DNA of 64,000 nucleotides from Oscillospiraceae bacterium (lineage in GTDB: Bacteria; Bacillota; Clostridia; Oscillospirales; Acutalibacteraceae), in NCBI GenBank assembly GCA_015066095.1, contig SVPC01000001.1:1-64000 (forward strand). The letters run 5' to 3'. A program made the position numbers and the translations under genes. Shown here in pieces: positions 23,682-32,391 of the stretch; the first letter of the stretch is position 1; every line of letters begins with the position of its first letter. Under the pieces are notes generated by a model, which saw only the letters and a program-made list of their open reading frames with translations, was not told the origin of the DNA and searched no databases.

Positions 23682-26210
23682 TTAGAAATCCCCCTGCTCG
23701 GTACGGTTGATGATGTCATCTTGTAATGAGCGTGAAAGCGTAGTGAACAATGCACTGTATCCTGCAACACGAACAACTAATGACTTATACTTTTCGGGGT
23801 TTTTCTGTGCATCTCTCAAGGTTTCACGGCTGACAACGTTAAATTGCATATGGCTACCCTTTTGGTCAAAGTAACCGCGGACCAATGCAACAAAGCTTTC
23901 AAGACCGCTTTCACCTTGCAATGCACTCGGGTGGAATTTCATATTGAAAAGCGTTCCGTTCGAGGCAATGTAGTGGTCTAACTTTGAAACCGAGTTAGCG
24001 GCAGCAGTGGGACCCTTTACATCTCGACCTGCGGCAGGTGAGACACCGTCAGCAACGGGGGTGTTAGCCAAACGTCCGTCAGGTGTTGCACCGGTTTGTG
24101 CACCTAATGGCACATTAGCCGAAACGGGATAAAGACCTGCCTGATACTGACCGCCTCTTGGGTTGCGGTAGTTTAATATCGGCTTTGTGTATGTATAGGC
24201 AACATCACGGGCGAAACTGTCAACCTCGATTATATCGTTACCAAACTTAGGCAATTCACTGATACGGTTTAATAATGCATCGTATTTTGCCTTTTGTTCG
24301 GCGGAACAATTGTTTTTAACAACGGTTTCATAAATAGTCTTAACGTCCTCACGCGAGAGAACCTTACCGCTTTCTACAAAACTCTTGGCAACCTTTGCGG
24401 TGATGTTTTCAGCCATCTTGGAGTCCATATCCTTGCCGTAGTTGTTTTCAAGCGCTTCTTTAAAGTCCGCCATAGTAACGCTTTTTTCTTCAAAGACCAA
24501 ACGCTTGATTGCATATAAAGCATCAGCCATATTAGCAATACCGAAGCCCTGCGGTCCGGTGAAGTTGTAAATAGCACCGCCTTCTTGCAAGGACTTTCCT
24601 CTGCCGATACAGTCCTCAACCATACAGGACTGGAAGGGCAACGGGCAACGCTCTGCGTGAGCCAGGTCAATTGCGTTGTCGGCGTTAACAAGCAGTTCGA
24701 TAAAATAAACCATCTGTTTTTTGTAGGCATCATAGAATTCGTCAAACGAAGTCATTTTGGTGACGTCTCCGGTTTGAAGGCCGATTTGCACACCTTTGTC
24801 TACACCGTTTGAGAAAACCAATTCTAAAGGACGGCACATATTAAAGAATGCGGCATCGTGCCAACCGTCAGTCTTGGCTGATTTTTGGGGTTCAACACAA
24901 CCGATAATGTTGTAATCTCTTGCATCCTCTAATGTCAAACCTCTGCTTTGAAGTGAGGGAATAATAACCTCGTCATTATAGTAAGCCGGCAAGCCTACAC
25001 CTGTTCTTGTAACCTCGGCTGCACGGAGCATAAATTCGTGTGGAGTGCCATTCCAAACTCTAACAGAGAACGAAGGCTGGGGTAAATGAACGTGCATAGT
25101 GGCGTTCATACACATATAAGAGAGGTCATTTGTGGCATCTTGACCGTTTGAGTCCTGACCGCCGACAATAAGGTTCTGGAATAAACTGTATCCTGCAAAA
25201 CCCTCTGCCGAAGCGGCATCGCGAACCTTGTTAAGGTCATTAAGTTTGACCCAAATACAGTCGATTAACTCTTGTGCAAACTCGCGGGTGATTGCACCCT
25301 TTTCTAAATCAGCCTTATAATAGGGGTACATATATTGGTCAAAACGACCGGGAGAAATTGAGTGTCCGCTTGATTCGGTCTGTAATAGCATCTGCACAAA
25401 CCAGAACGACTGACAAGCCTCGTAAAAGGAGGTTGCACCGTTTGTCGGCACTCTTTGGCAGTTGGCGGCAATCTGTAAAAGCTCTGCTTTGCGTTTTTCG
25501 TCAGAGCAGGTGTCAGCCTGTTTTTTAGCTAAGGTGGCATATCTCTTTGCGTAATCGCAAACAGCGTTACAACTGATGATTACAGCCTGCAAAAACTGGA
25601 AACGTTTTGAATAGTCGCCGTCAGTAACATTTAATTTTGCAATTGCGGCTTCGGCTTCTTTAATAATACCCTTATAACCGATTTTCAAAACCTTGCCGTA
25701 GTCAACGGTAAGGTGGCCAATGCCGTTGTAAAAATAGTTGCCCGGGGTAAATATATTGTGCTCAATTGCGGACAAAGCTTCCGGTGACATATAAGAGGTA
25801 GCAAGTTCACTGGTGGTTTTTCCTGCCCAGTAAGGATAAACCTTGCGTAAGGTTTCCTTAGTTTCCTCTGAAATGTAAAACGGGTCGGCACTTCTTGTCT
25901 GTACGGTGTCAAACTCGTCCTGAAGCCAGGTGTAGGAATATTCAGGGAAAACCTGACAACCTCTGGGAGCTTTTGTATTACTGCCGACAATAAGCTCAAG
26001 AGGGCGTATTGTAATCGGCAATTTTTCCAAAATATTCTGAAAAGCCTTGGCTCTTCTTAAAATAATAGGCAAATTCTCAGTTTGCTTGTAGGATTCAGTT
26101 AATAAAACTGCACGGTCAGCCTCAATCTCAGGCATTTTTTCGAACAAATGCTCAATGAGTTTGGGGATACGTTCACTCTTTTCGATTTTTGCACTATAAA
26201 CAGGTTTCAT
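23682..26210 (-). CDS. B12-independent 1,2-propanediol dehydratase (glycyl radical enzyme)
   Basis: A full-length 842-residue glycyl radical enzyme. It has thiyl C438 and base E440 in IIGCVEPQ, and the radical site G817 in RVAGYSA. Residues matching the diol-binding set of glycerol dehydratase are present: H166, H283-S284 and D448. With fuculose-phosphate aldolase and PduP/PduL in the locus, the substrate is most likely (S)-1,2-propanediol, giving propanal; glycerol is a lesser alternative. No long N-terminal targeting extension is visible. It is the first gene of the locus, behind a strong promoter and AGGAGG. Confidence 0.93.
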   Translation of the reverse strand: MKPVYSAKIEKSERIPKLIEHLFEKMPEIEADRAVLLTESYKQTENLPIILRRAKAFQNILEKLPITIRPLELIVGSNTKAPRGCQVFPEYSYTWLQDEFDTVQTRSADPFYISEETKETLRKVYPYWAGKTTSELATSYMSPEALSAIEHNIFTPGNYFYNGIGHLTVDYGKVLKIGYKGIIKEAEAAIAKLNVTDGDYSKRFQFLQAVIISCNAVCDYAKRYATLAKKQADTCSDEKRKAELLQIAANCQRVPTNGATSFYEACQSFWFVQMLLQTESSGHSISPGRFDQYMYPYYKADLEKGAITREFAQELIDCIWVKLNDLNKVRDAASAEGFAGYSLFQNLIVGGQDSNGQDATNDLSYMCMNATMHVHLPQPSFSVRVWNGTPHEFMLRAAEVTRTGVGLPAYYNDEVIIPSLQSRGLTLEDARDYNIIGCVEPQKSAKTDGWHDAAFFNMCRPLELVFSNGVDKGVQIGLQTGDVTKMTSFDEFYDAYKKQMVYFIELLVNADNAIDLAHAERCPLPFQSCMVEDCIGRGKSLQEGGAIYNFTGPQGFGIANMADALYAIKRLVFEEKSVTMADFKEALENNYGKDMDSKMAENITAKVAKSFVESGKVLSREDVKTIYETVVKNNCSAEQKAKYDALLNRISELPKFGNDIIEVDSFARDVAYTYTKPILNYRNPRGGQYQAGLYPVSANVPLGAQTGATPDGRLANTPVADGVSPAAGRDVKGPTAAANSVSKLDHYIASNGTLFNMKFHPSALQGESGLESFVALVRGYFDQKGSHMQFNVVSRETLRDAQKNPEKYKSLVVRVAGYSALFTTLSRSLQDDIINRTEQGDF

Positions 26211-26218
26211 ATGTAATA

Positions 26219-26321
26219 CCTCCTAATAAAAAGGCTTGAACTTTCATTTGAGGCTAATACCTCACACTAATTTATCATCATTTTAGCATAAAACCACACA
26301 GTTGTCAATACTAAAACCACA
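26219..26321 (-). promoter_or_regulatory. Promoter and putative operator of the microcompartment locus
   Basis: Minus strand: TTGACA (26303-26308), 17 bases, TAAAAT (26280-26285), and the ribosome site AGGAGG (26219-26224). Two perfect direct copies of TGTGGTTTTA lie at 26289-26298 and 26312-26321, 23 bp apart. One is just upstream of the -35 box and one is inside the spacer. This geometry fits paired binding of an AraC-type dimer, and the AraC gene at the other end of the locus is the first candidate. A small GAGG/CCTC hairpin lies in the leader. The rest of the 26211-26573 gap shows only AT-rich sequence and the uvrB-fragment promoter. Confidence 0.7.
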
Positions 26322-26479
26322 TAAAAACAGAAAAATAACGAAAAAACCAAATAATTTTCCTGAAATTATACAAATATTTGCAAGAAAACTGATAAATTAA
26401 CTTAAATTCAAATTACAAAACAATATAATACACTTTTGATGCGGTACAAGTTTTTAGCGATTATATTGCTTAACCAATA

Positions 26480-26510
26480 AAAGAACAAGTTAAAAAATCT
26501 GTTCTTTTAT
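26480..26510 (+). terminator. Hairpin upstream of uvrB fragment 1
   Basis: AAGAACA pairs with TGTTCTT, followed by a T-rich stretch. An equivalent hairpin with different stem bases (GAGCAG/CTGCTC) precedes uvrB fragment 3 at about 35938-35964. The pairing is kept while the sequence changes. Confidence 0.5.
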
Positions 26511-26573
26511 TTACTTATTAAATTTTCTGTGTTATAATATATTTGTGAAAATTTGTTTTGTGAGGTGAGAACG

Positions 26574-26848
26574 GTGGACAAGTTTATTTTACATTCAAGA
26601 TATAAACCTACAGGTGACCAACCGCAAGCGATTGCCGAATTGGTTGAGGGTATAAATAATGGCGATAAAGAGCAAGTTTTGCTTGGTGTTACCGGTTCGG
26701 GAAAAACTTTTACAATGGCTAATATTATCGAAAAAGTAAACCGTCCGACCCTCGTTCTCGCTCACAATAAAACCCTCGCCGCTCAGCTTTGCTCGGAGTT
26801 CCGCGAATTCTTTCCTGAAAACGCGGTGGAGTATTTTCTTTCATATTA
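26574..26848 (+). pseudogene. Truncated uvrB 5' end, fragment 1
   Basis: The frame from GTG 26574 (with promoter TATAAT 26533-26538 and RBS GAGGTGA) gives about 90 residues matching UvrB from [19 protein letters not shown] through Walker A GVTGSGKT to the segment [11 protein letters not shown]. There it leaves UvrB and runs 17 codons into a non-uvrB sequence, stopping at 26900. The intact gene is 12 kb downstream. The fragment lacks all helicase motifs beyond motif I. It is most like fragment 3, and both differ from the intact gene in the first 60 codons. Confidence 0.85.
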
Positions 26849-26963
26849 CATAAATAGCACCAAAAACCGTGATAAAATGCTGTTTTTAGGGGCTTTTTAA
26901 CACAAGATAACATGTAAACAATACATAAACCAAATAAATTTGTGATCCAATTTGGTGTATTTA
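26846..26963. repeat. uvrB-junction end sequence, copy 1
   Basis: About 115 bases following the point where uvrB homology stops. They align along their length with 33909-34026 and 36301-36422. Shared features are an AAAAACCGTGATAAAA-like start, TTAACACA.GATAACA in the middle and the TAAATTTGTGA block near the end. Downstream bases through about 26985 add a CCAA/TTGG hairpin with a T run, which would terminate the fragment transcript. Confidence 0.75.
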
Positions 26964-27000
26964 CCGTTTTTGGTTTTTTTATTGCTTTTCGATTAATAAT

Positions 27001-27430
27001 CTGGTAAACTTTTAGCCGAACATTTTTGCGGTATTGACACTATTTTAGAAGCAAAAATTGATGATTTTGAAAATATTGAAGGTTTTGGCAGTGTTTTAGC
27101 AAAATCGGCTTATGAATTTTTTTACTAGAAGATACAAAACAAATGATTCAAAAGTTCAAAAATTTAGGGCTTAATATGAAGTCCTTAAAAGAGGTTAAAG
27201 ATATTCGTTTTGCGGGAATTACTTTTGTTTTAACGGAAACATTATCAACTCTTTCACGAAACGAGGCGTCAGCCATTATTGAAAGTTTTGGCGGTAAAAC
27301 TTCTTCCTCAGTATCGAAGAAGGCAAGTTATGTTTTAGCTGGTGAAGAGGCAGGCAGTAAGCTTGAAAAAGCAAACTCCTTAGGCATTAAGATTATTAAC
27401 GAAGACGAATTTAATCAAATGATAAAATGA
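27001..27430 (+). pseudogene. C-terminal fragment of NAD-dependent DNA ligase (ligA)
   Basis: 27001-27125 encodes a piece of the LigA helix-hairpin-helix region (GKLLAEHFCGIDTILEAKID, then [18 protein letters not shown]). After a one-base frame change in a T7 run near 27117-27123, the frame continues as [20 protein letters not shown] and a complete BRCT domain (to the TGA at 27430; [20 protein letters not shown]). The nucleotidyltransferase and OB domains are absent. It is a broken remnant that begins about 40 bases after the uvrB-junction sequence. The BRCT part has an ATG at 27143 and could still be made as a 95-residue peptide. Confidence 0.8.
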
Positions 27431-27508
27431 TTTTTATTAATATAAACGACCAAAATTCATATTCTGAATTTTGGTCGTTTAATATTTCAGGATTTAGATG
27501 GAAAAATC

Positions 27509-28564
27509 TTATATAGGCCTTTTAATAGATGGATTTAACCAGAATTTTGGCAAATCGCCTTCAAAGTATTTTTGAGCTTCTTTAATCATTGTTGCAGGAC
27601 TATCACTATAAGAATTTATAGTGTCACCGCCGCGATGGTTGGTTAATGTGCAATTATCGATACCTATAAGTGGGTTGTTAGGTTCAATCGGTTCTTCATT
27701 AAAAACATCGATTGCCGCACCCATAATTTTACCAGTTTTTAGTGCATTAGCTAGTGCGTCATAATCTACCATATATGAACGTGCTGTATTAATGAAATAT
27801 GCAGTTTTTTTCATTTTTTTGAATTCATTTTCACCAAGTAAGATAGATTTTCTGCTTAGTCTTGCATGAATTGAAACAATGTCAGAATTTTGTAGCAATT
27901 CATCAAGTGAAACAAATTTTGCAATATTTTTATTGATAGCATCGTAATTGCAAAATGGGTCAGAAATCAAAAATTTACAGTTAAAGACCTTCATCTTTTC
28001 ATAAACTAGTTTTGCAACAGAGCCAAATCCAATTAAACCGATTGTCATATCGCACATTTCGTGTATTTTTGTTTCTGTATTAGGATATTTTTCGCGCCAA
28101 ATACCATTATTTATCGCAATAGCGGAACGAGTAATATTTCTAGTTTCATTAAAAATCAACCCAACCGTGAATTCTGCAACAGCGTTAGCGTTATGACTTG
28201 GATTTAGTAGAACGGCAATATCCCTCTTAGTGCAAGAGTCTACATCAATATTTTCGTGACCACCACGATTACAAAGAATTAACTTTAATTTCTTTGCTCT
28301 TTTTAAAAGTGTCTCAGTAATAGGGCAGAGGTGGCACATAATTACATCAGCATCTTCAACAGCATCAAGCAAACCTTCTGGAAGTTCTACTGTTTCAAAT
28401 CCGCCAGTTTCAATAATTTTAACTATATTTCTCATTTTATGACGAGAATCGACGCCAAAGAAAAAATATTGTATTTCTGAAAATTGAATAAAAGGATTAG
28501 ATTCAATACCAATTTTCATCATATCAGGAGTAATAAAATTATCTCCAATCGCTACACATTTCAT
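27509..28564 (-). CDS. D-isomer 2-hydroxyacid dehydrogenase family protein
   Basis: This 351-residue protein has the NAD-binding fold of D-2-hydroxyacid dehydrogenases: Rossmann motif GLIGFGSVAKLV (about 173-184), INTARSYMVDYDAL and the AAIDVFNEEP segment, with the catalytic histidine in NHRGGD. The substrate is unknown; relatives act on phosphoglycerate, erythronate-phosphate and similar. It is the last gene of a five-gene minus-strand cluster with teichoic-acid-type genes, so it may make a precursor for that polymer. It follows the ispD-like gene by 16 bases. Confidence 0.85.
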   Translation of the reverse strand: MKCVAIGDNFITPDMMKIGIESNPFIQFSEIQYFFFGVDSRHKMRNIVKIIETGGFETVELPEGLLDAVEDADVIMCHLCPITETLLKRAKKLKLILCNRGGHENIDVDSCTKRDIAVLLNPSHNANAVAEFTVGLIFNETRNITRSAIAINNGIWREKYPNTETKIHEMCDMTIGLIGFGSVAKLVYEKMKVFNCKFLISDPFCNYDAINKNIAKFVSLDELLQNSDIVSIHARLSRKSILLGENEFKKMKKTAYFINTARSYMVDYDALANALKTGKIMGAAIDVFNEEPIEPNNPLIGIDNCTLTNHRGGDTINSYSDSPATMIKEAQKYFEGDLPKFWLNPSIKRPI

Positions 28565-28580
28565 AATTAAACACCTTATT

Positions 28581-29285
28581 TTAATTCTGTTTTGTATTTC
28601 CTAAAAGAAGTTCTGCAAAAGTTAAATCGAACTCGGTTGTTATTTTAAAATTCATTCTGTCGCCTTCGACAATTCCAACATGATATCCTTTTTCAAGATA
28701 CATACGACCCGCTTCCATATAGGCATCAGTTTCAGCTTGTGTTAAGGTGTTCTGTATATCCTTGAATTGCTTAACGTTGAATGTTTGTGGGCCTTGGTCA
28801 CAGAAAATAGTTGAGCGTTCAGGAACACAAGTGCTTTCTTTTCCATCTTCTGCAATTATTACAGTATCAATCGTCGGTATGGAAGTTGTAACCATATCAT
28901 AATCTTTTAGCAAGTTAAAATTATCTGCAATAATTTTTTGCGAAACAAATGGTCTAGCACAATCATGAATACAAAGATAATTATCTTCGCCAGAATCAGA
29001 TATACAAGCATCAACGATATTTACCATTGATAAGAATCTTGTAGTACCACCTGAAATTATAATGATTTTAGATGTATCAACATCATATTCTTTTAAAAGA
29101 TTTACACCATAATCCATCCATTGTGGATTCATTGCTAAAATAACCTTGTCAATATACTTTGAAGACAAAAAGGCGTTGATAGTACGAACAATAATTGGAA
29201 TACCAGCAATTTTTAAAAATTGTTTTGGTATTTTGCTTTCCATACGAGAACCAATGCCTCCTGCGAGAATTCCTGCGTAATTCAT
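28581..29285 (-). CDS. IspD/TarI-type cytidylyltransferase
   Basis: This 234-residue protein has the CTP-binding N-terminus AGILAGGIGSRMESKIPKQF and the HDCARPFV motif of the IspD family. Two roles are possible: MEP cytidylyltransferase of isoprenoid synthesis, or TarI, which makes CDP-ribitol. The neighbours (CDP-glycerol-type polymerase and LicD) favour a CDP-alditol precursor for a wall or capsule polymer. Confidence 0.85.
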   Translation of the reverse strand: MNYAGILAGGIGSRMESKIPKQFLKIAGIPIIVRTINAFLSSKYIDKVILAMNPQWMDYGVNLLKEYDVDTSKIIIISGGTTRFLSMVNIVDACISDSGEDNYLCIHDCARPFVSQKIIADNFNLLKDYDMVTTSIPTIDTVIIAEDGKESTCVPERSTIFCDQGPQTFNVKQFKDIQNTLTQAETDAYMEAGRMYLEKGYHVGIVEGDRMNFKITTEFDLTFAELLLGNTKQN

Positions 29286-29307
29286 AATATACCTCTTTAA
29301 AATTCAT

Positions 29308-31248
29308 TTATATTTCGTTTTCAGATTCATACAACTCGCCAAGAAGATTGACTTCTCGGAAAGGTTTTTTACCTTTAACATCAAAGACGTATTTTCCCAA
29401 ATCTATTCGCGCAAAATTATGCGGACAACGTCTGTTAGATAAGTTGGGTTTATTCATATAATTTGGTCCATAAGCGTAATTTAAATATCCTGTGTAATCA
29501 ACAGGAATAGGTGCTTTAATACCGTCAAAATCAACATATACGGTATCTTCAAGACCTTTTTTAGGTAATGGACCGTCTTTTAATTTTTTACCAACACTAT
29601 CTATTAGCAAGGTTGCATTCTTTTTGTTTTTGAATAGCTTAACAAAAAATTCGAAGAATCCGTGATAAAAACACCAAGGAAAAATTCTTAAAATTGGTAA
29701 TAAAAATTTCGTTAAGTGATAATGCCAATTTCTTCTGGCTTGATTATACCACCTTACAATAATACAATCATAAATAATCGCTAAAACAAGGGTTTGTAAA
29801 TAACGTAAAAGTTTACAATTAGATGTTTGGTCATATATAAGCAAATCAATAAAAATTCCATCAGGATATATATTTTTGCTAGAATAATTGGTTGAAAAAT
29901 AAGTCGATTTTAATCTGACTTTTTCAATAGTGTAATGGCTTCCGCTACCATTAAACGGCGAAGAAAATTCAAATTTATCATCAAGTTCCGATTCGCAAAC
30001 TTTTCTAAATTTTTCATACTCTTCACGTAAAAAACCAATATCCAGGTCATCGTCCCAAGGAATAGAACCGCCAGACCTTACAGCACCCAACAGCGAGCCA
30101 CCAGCAAGGAAATATTTAATATTATGTTTAACACATATTCTGTCAATTTCTTTAAGCGTTTCAATTTCAAGGGATTGAATAGTTTTAATCTTACCGCTAT
30201 AAAATTCAACATTGTCAGAGGTGTCATATTCATAACCAGTCAAAAAAGAAACCGAATGTTTGATAGCATCTTTAAACGAAACGACTTTCTTAATCTTCAT
30301 TTTACAAAATTTTGAAGAATTTAAGCGGTTATAATCTAATTTAATTCCAGCACTTATGGTTTTTGAAAGAGAAAAATAATCTCGATAGTTTTCAAATATT
30401 AATTGTTTGATTTTAGCTTTTGTAGCATTTTCAAAAGAAACATTATAAACTTGTCCTTTTTCACATTTATATGCTGAATGGAAAACTGCATAAGAAGCAT
30501 CACGAATATAAGTGATGCTTGAATTATAAGTTGCATCTTCGTCTGTAATAACAACCTCATTATTTTCTGCACACTTTTGAATTAAAGATTGCAAATCAAA
30601 GGAAGGCGTGTGAAAACGGTCAGGTGCAAATACGTTGTCGAAACGCAATAAAGTTAAATTTAAAGAATTTTTAGTAATATAATTTTTACAAATTTCTTCA
30701 ATATTGAAATAATAATCGATTTCAGGATTTGGTTTGCAAACATTTTTATAGTAAAAATTTAATTGATTTTCTGAAAGGGAAGTAACACTATTTGAAAAAT
30801 ATTCAATCTTTGGCAGAAGGGTTGTTATAACACAACGCGAATTTTTTGTTTTAGAAAGAACAGATTGTATTTTATCAAGGGTTTCAAATACTTGATTTTT
30901 CTTATCTAAATCAGTAGTATCAACAAAAAAGAATACTAAATTATTGCTGTTTTCAATATGTAAAAAATCTTCAATTGATATTGTTGAAATATTTTGTGAG
31001 GTTATTGTATTGTTTCGATACTCACTTTCCATTCCTGATTTTATATATGTAATCGAATTATACACATTGAATTTTTGATTTGAGAGTTTAACACCTGTCA
31101 TTAAATAATCACAAATGAAGTTGTCATCACCAACAAAATAAATTTTCTCGTATTTTGACAAATCTTTATTTTTGGAACATCTTTTAAAAAAAACACACAG
31201 TGTAAAAGCAATCATTATTTGTTCGTCTTCAACAACTAGTTTTCGCAT
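29308..31248 (-). CDS. Fusion of an NAD-epimerase-like domain and a LicD phosphotransferase
   Basis: About 646 residues from the ATG at 31248, chosen because AAGGAGT precedes it. Residues about 1-340 resemble an extended short-chain dehydrogenase/epimerase (KIYFVGDDNFICDYLM start, LRFDNVFAPDRFHTPS, SITYIRDASYAVFH) without a clear glycine motif. Residues about 360-646 are LicD, with FLAGGSLLGAVRSGGSIPWD, DDLDIGF and the closing RIDLGKYVFDVKGKKPF. LicD proteins attach phosphocholine or similar groups to polysaccharides. The N-terminal half is paralogous to the next gene. The epimerase-like half may be catalytically altered. Confidence 0.85.
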   Translation of the reverse strand: MRKLVVEDEQIMIAFTLCVFFKRCSKNKDLSKYEKIYFVGDDNFICDYLMTGVKLSNQKFNVYNSITYIKSGMESEYRNNTITSQNISTISIEDFLHIENSNNLVFFFVDTTDLDKKNQVFETLDKIQSVLSKTKNSRCVITTLLPKIEYFSNSVTSLSENQLNFYYKNVCKPNPEIDYYFNIEEICKNYITKNSLNLTLLRFDNVFAPDRFHTPSFDLQSLIQKCAENNEVVITDEDATYNSSITYIRDASYAVFHSAYKCEKGQVYNVSFENATKAKIKQLIFENYRDYFSLSKTISAGIKLDYNRLNSSKFCKMKIKKVVSFKDAIKHSVSFLTGYEYDTSDNVEFYSGKIKTIQSLEIETLKEIDRICVKHNIKYFLAGGSLLGAVRSGGSIPWDDDLDIGFLREEYEKFRKVCESELDDKFEFSSPFNGSGSHYTIEKVRLKSTYFSTNYSSKNIYPDGIFIDLLIYDQTSNCKLLRYLQTLVLAIIYDCIIVRWYNQARRNWHYHLTKFLLPILRIFPWCFYHGFFEFFVKLFKNKKNATLLIDSVGKKLKDGPLPKKGLEDTVYVDFDGIKAPIPVDYTGYLNYAYGPNYMNKPNLSNRRCPHNFARIDLGKYVFDVKGKKPFREVNLLGELYESENEI

Positions 31249-31371
31249 TAAAATACTCCTTAAAAAACAGTTAAAGGTTAAAATATCTTTAAACTGAAAA
31301 AACATTAAATTTAAAAGTGGATTATATAGATAAAACTAACATTGTTTTAGCATTTCACTCATATAATCATG

Positions 31372-32391
31372 CTAATTAACATTATTTGATAGATATGAAA
31401 CGGTATGTTTCATAGCTATATTAAAAGAAGAAACATTTACAATTTTCAATTTAGAAAAAACTAAACAATTTAAGCAGTTATATTTTCTGAATTTTTTTGC
31501 ACTCAATTTTTCAGATATTGAAAAATCTTCTGGGAAACATGAAAAAATTGTGCGTTTTATATCAGCTTTTGTCTTTTTATGTTGGGCAATATTATAAGTA
31601 TGGCCTTTTACACCTTTAAATGCTGAGTGGAATACTGAATAGGCGGCGTCACGAATATAGGTAATAGTTGAAACGTATTTATCGTCGTCGTCGGTAATTT
31701 TTACCTCCTTGCTATTTACACACTCATCAATCAAATTTTCAAGGTCAAATGATGGTGTATGAAAACGGTCAGGAGCAAACACATTATCAAATCTTAATAA
31801 TGTAAGGTTTAAATCGTTATCACGTACAAAACCACGACAAATTTTTTCAATTTGGAGATAATAGTCAATTTCCGGAGTTGTTTCACATTCTTTTTCAATA
31901 AAAAAATTAAATTCACGTTCTGCAAGTGAGGTTGCTTCGGTAGGGAAATATTCTATTTTTGGTAAAAGAGCTGTTACGATACAACGGGATTTTTTATTTT
32001 TAGAAAGTACCGTTTTTACAGTTTGTAAAGCAGATAATGTATTTTGAACAGATTGAAGCGAGGTAGTATCAACGAAAAAAAAGACCAAATTATTATCTGT
32101 ATTTATTTTTAAAAACTCATCTGTTGTAATTTCGGGAATTTCAAATTCATTTAAAGTGTTCTGTCTGTATTGGCTTTTGGCACCAGAATTTACATATGTA
32201 ACAGAATCATATACTTTATTGTTATTAGCATATACGCCTGACATCAAATAATCACAAATGAAATTATCGTCAGATACAAAGAAAACGTTTTTATATTTAG
32301 ACAAGTCTTTGTTTGTTTTAGAATTTCTGAACAAACCTCTTAGTGTGTTGTTAATCATTATTTGTTCAGTTTTTATAACTAGTTGCTTCAT
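31372..32391 (-). CDS. NAD-dependent epimerase-like protein, paralog of the LicD fusion N-terminus
   Basis: This 339-residue protein aligns along its length with the first half of the neighbouring fusion: MKQLVIKTEQIMINNTL versus MRKLVVEDEQIMIAFTL, a shared NVFAPDRFHTPSFDL stretch and a shared TYIRDAAYSVFHSAFKG stretch. It lacks the LicD part. Standard epimerase motifs (GXXGXXG, YXXXK) are not obvious, so it may be a degenerate or divergent sugar-modifying enzyme. It starts inside the end of the upstream polymerase gene (26-base overlap), preceded by AAAGGAGT. Confidence 0.7.
   Translation of the reverse strand: MKQLVIKTEQIMINNTLRGLFRNSKTNKDLSKYKNVFFVSDDNFICDYLMSGVYANNNKVYDSVTYVNSGAKSQYRQNTLNEFEIPEITTDEFLKINTDNNLVFFFVDTTSLQSVQNTLSALQTVKTVLSKNKKSRCIVTALLPKIEYFPTEATSLAEREFNFFIEKECETTPEIDYYLQIEKICRGFVRDNDLNLTLLRFDNVFAPDRFHTPSFDLENLIDECVNSKEVKITDDDDKYVSTITYIRDAAYSVFHSAFKGVKGHTYNIAQHKKTKADIKRTIFSCFPEDFSISEKLSAKKFRKYNCLNCLVFSKLKIVNVSSFNIAMKHTVSYLSNNVN

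Noticed and set aside
10434..26210. Choline-utilisation (cutC-type) microcompartment
   Set aside because: The dehydratase carries the diol-dehydratase set of residues and sits with fuculose-phosphate aldolase. No choline-type features are seen.
26553..26900. A functional short UvrB-like gene
   Set aside because: It has only the first ~90 residues of UvrB with the P-loop and none of the later helicase motifs. The extra C-terminal residues come from the repeated junction sequence.
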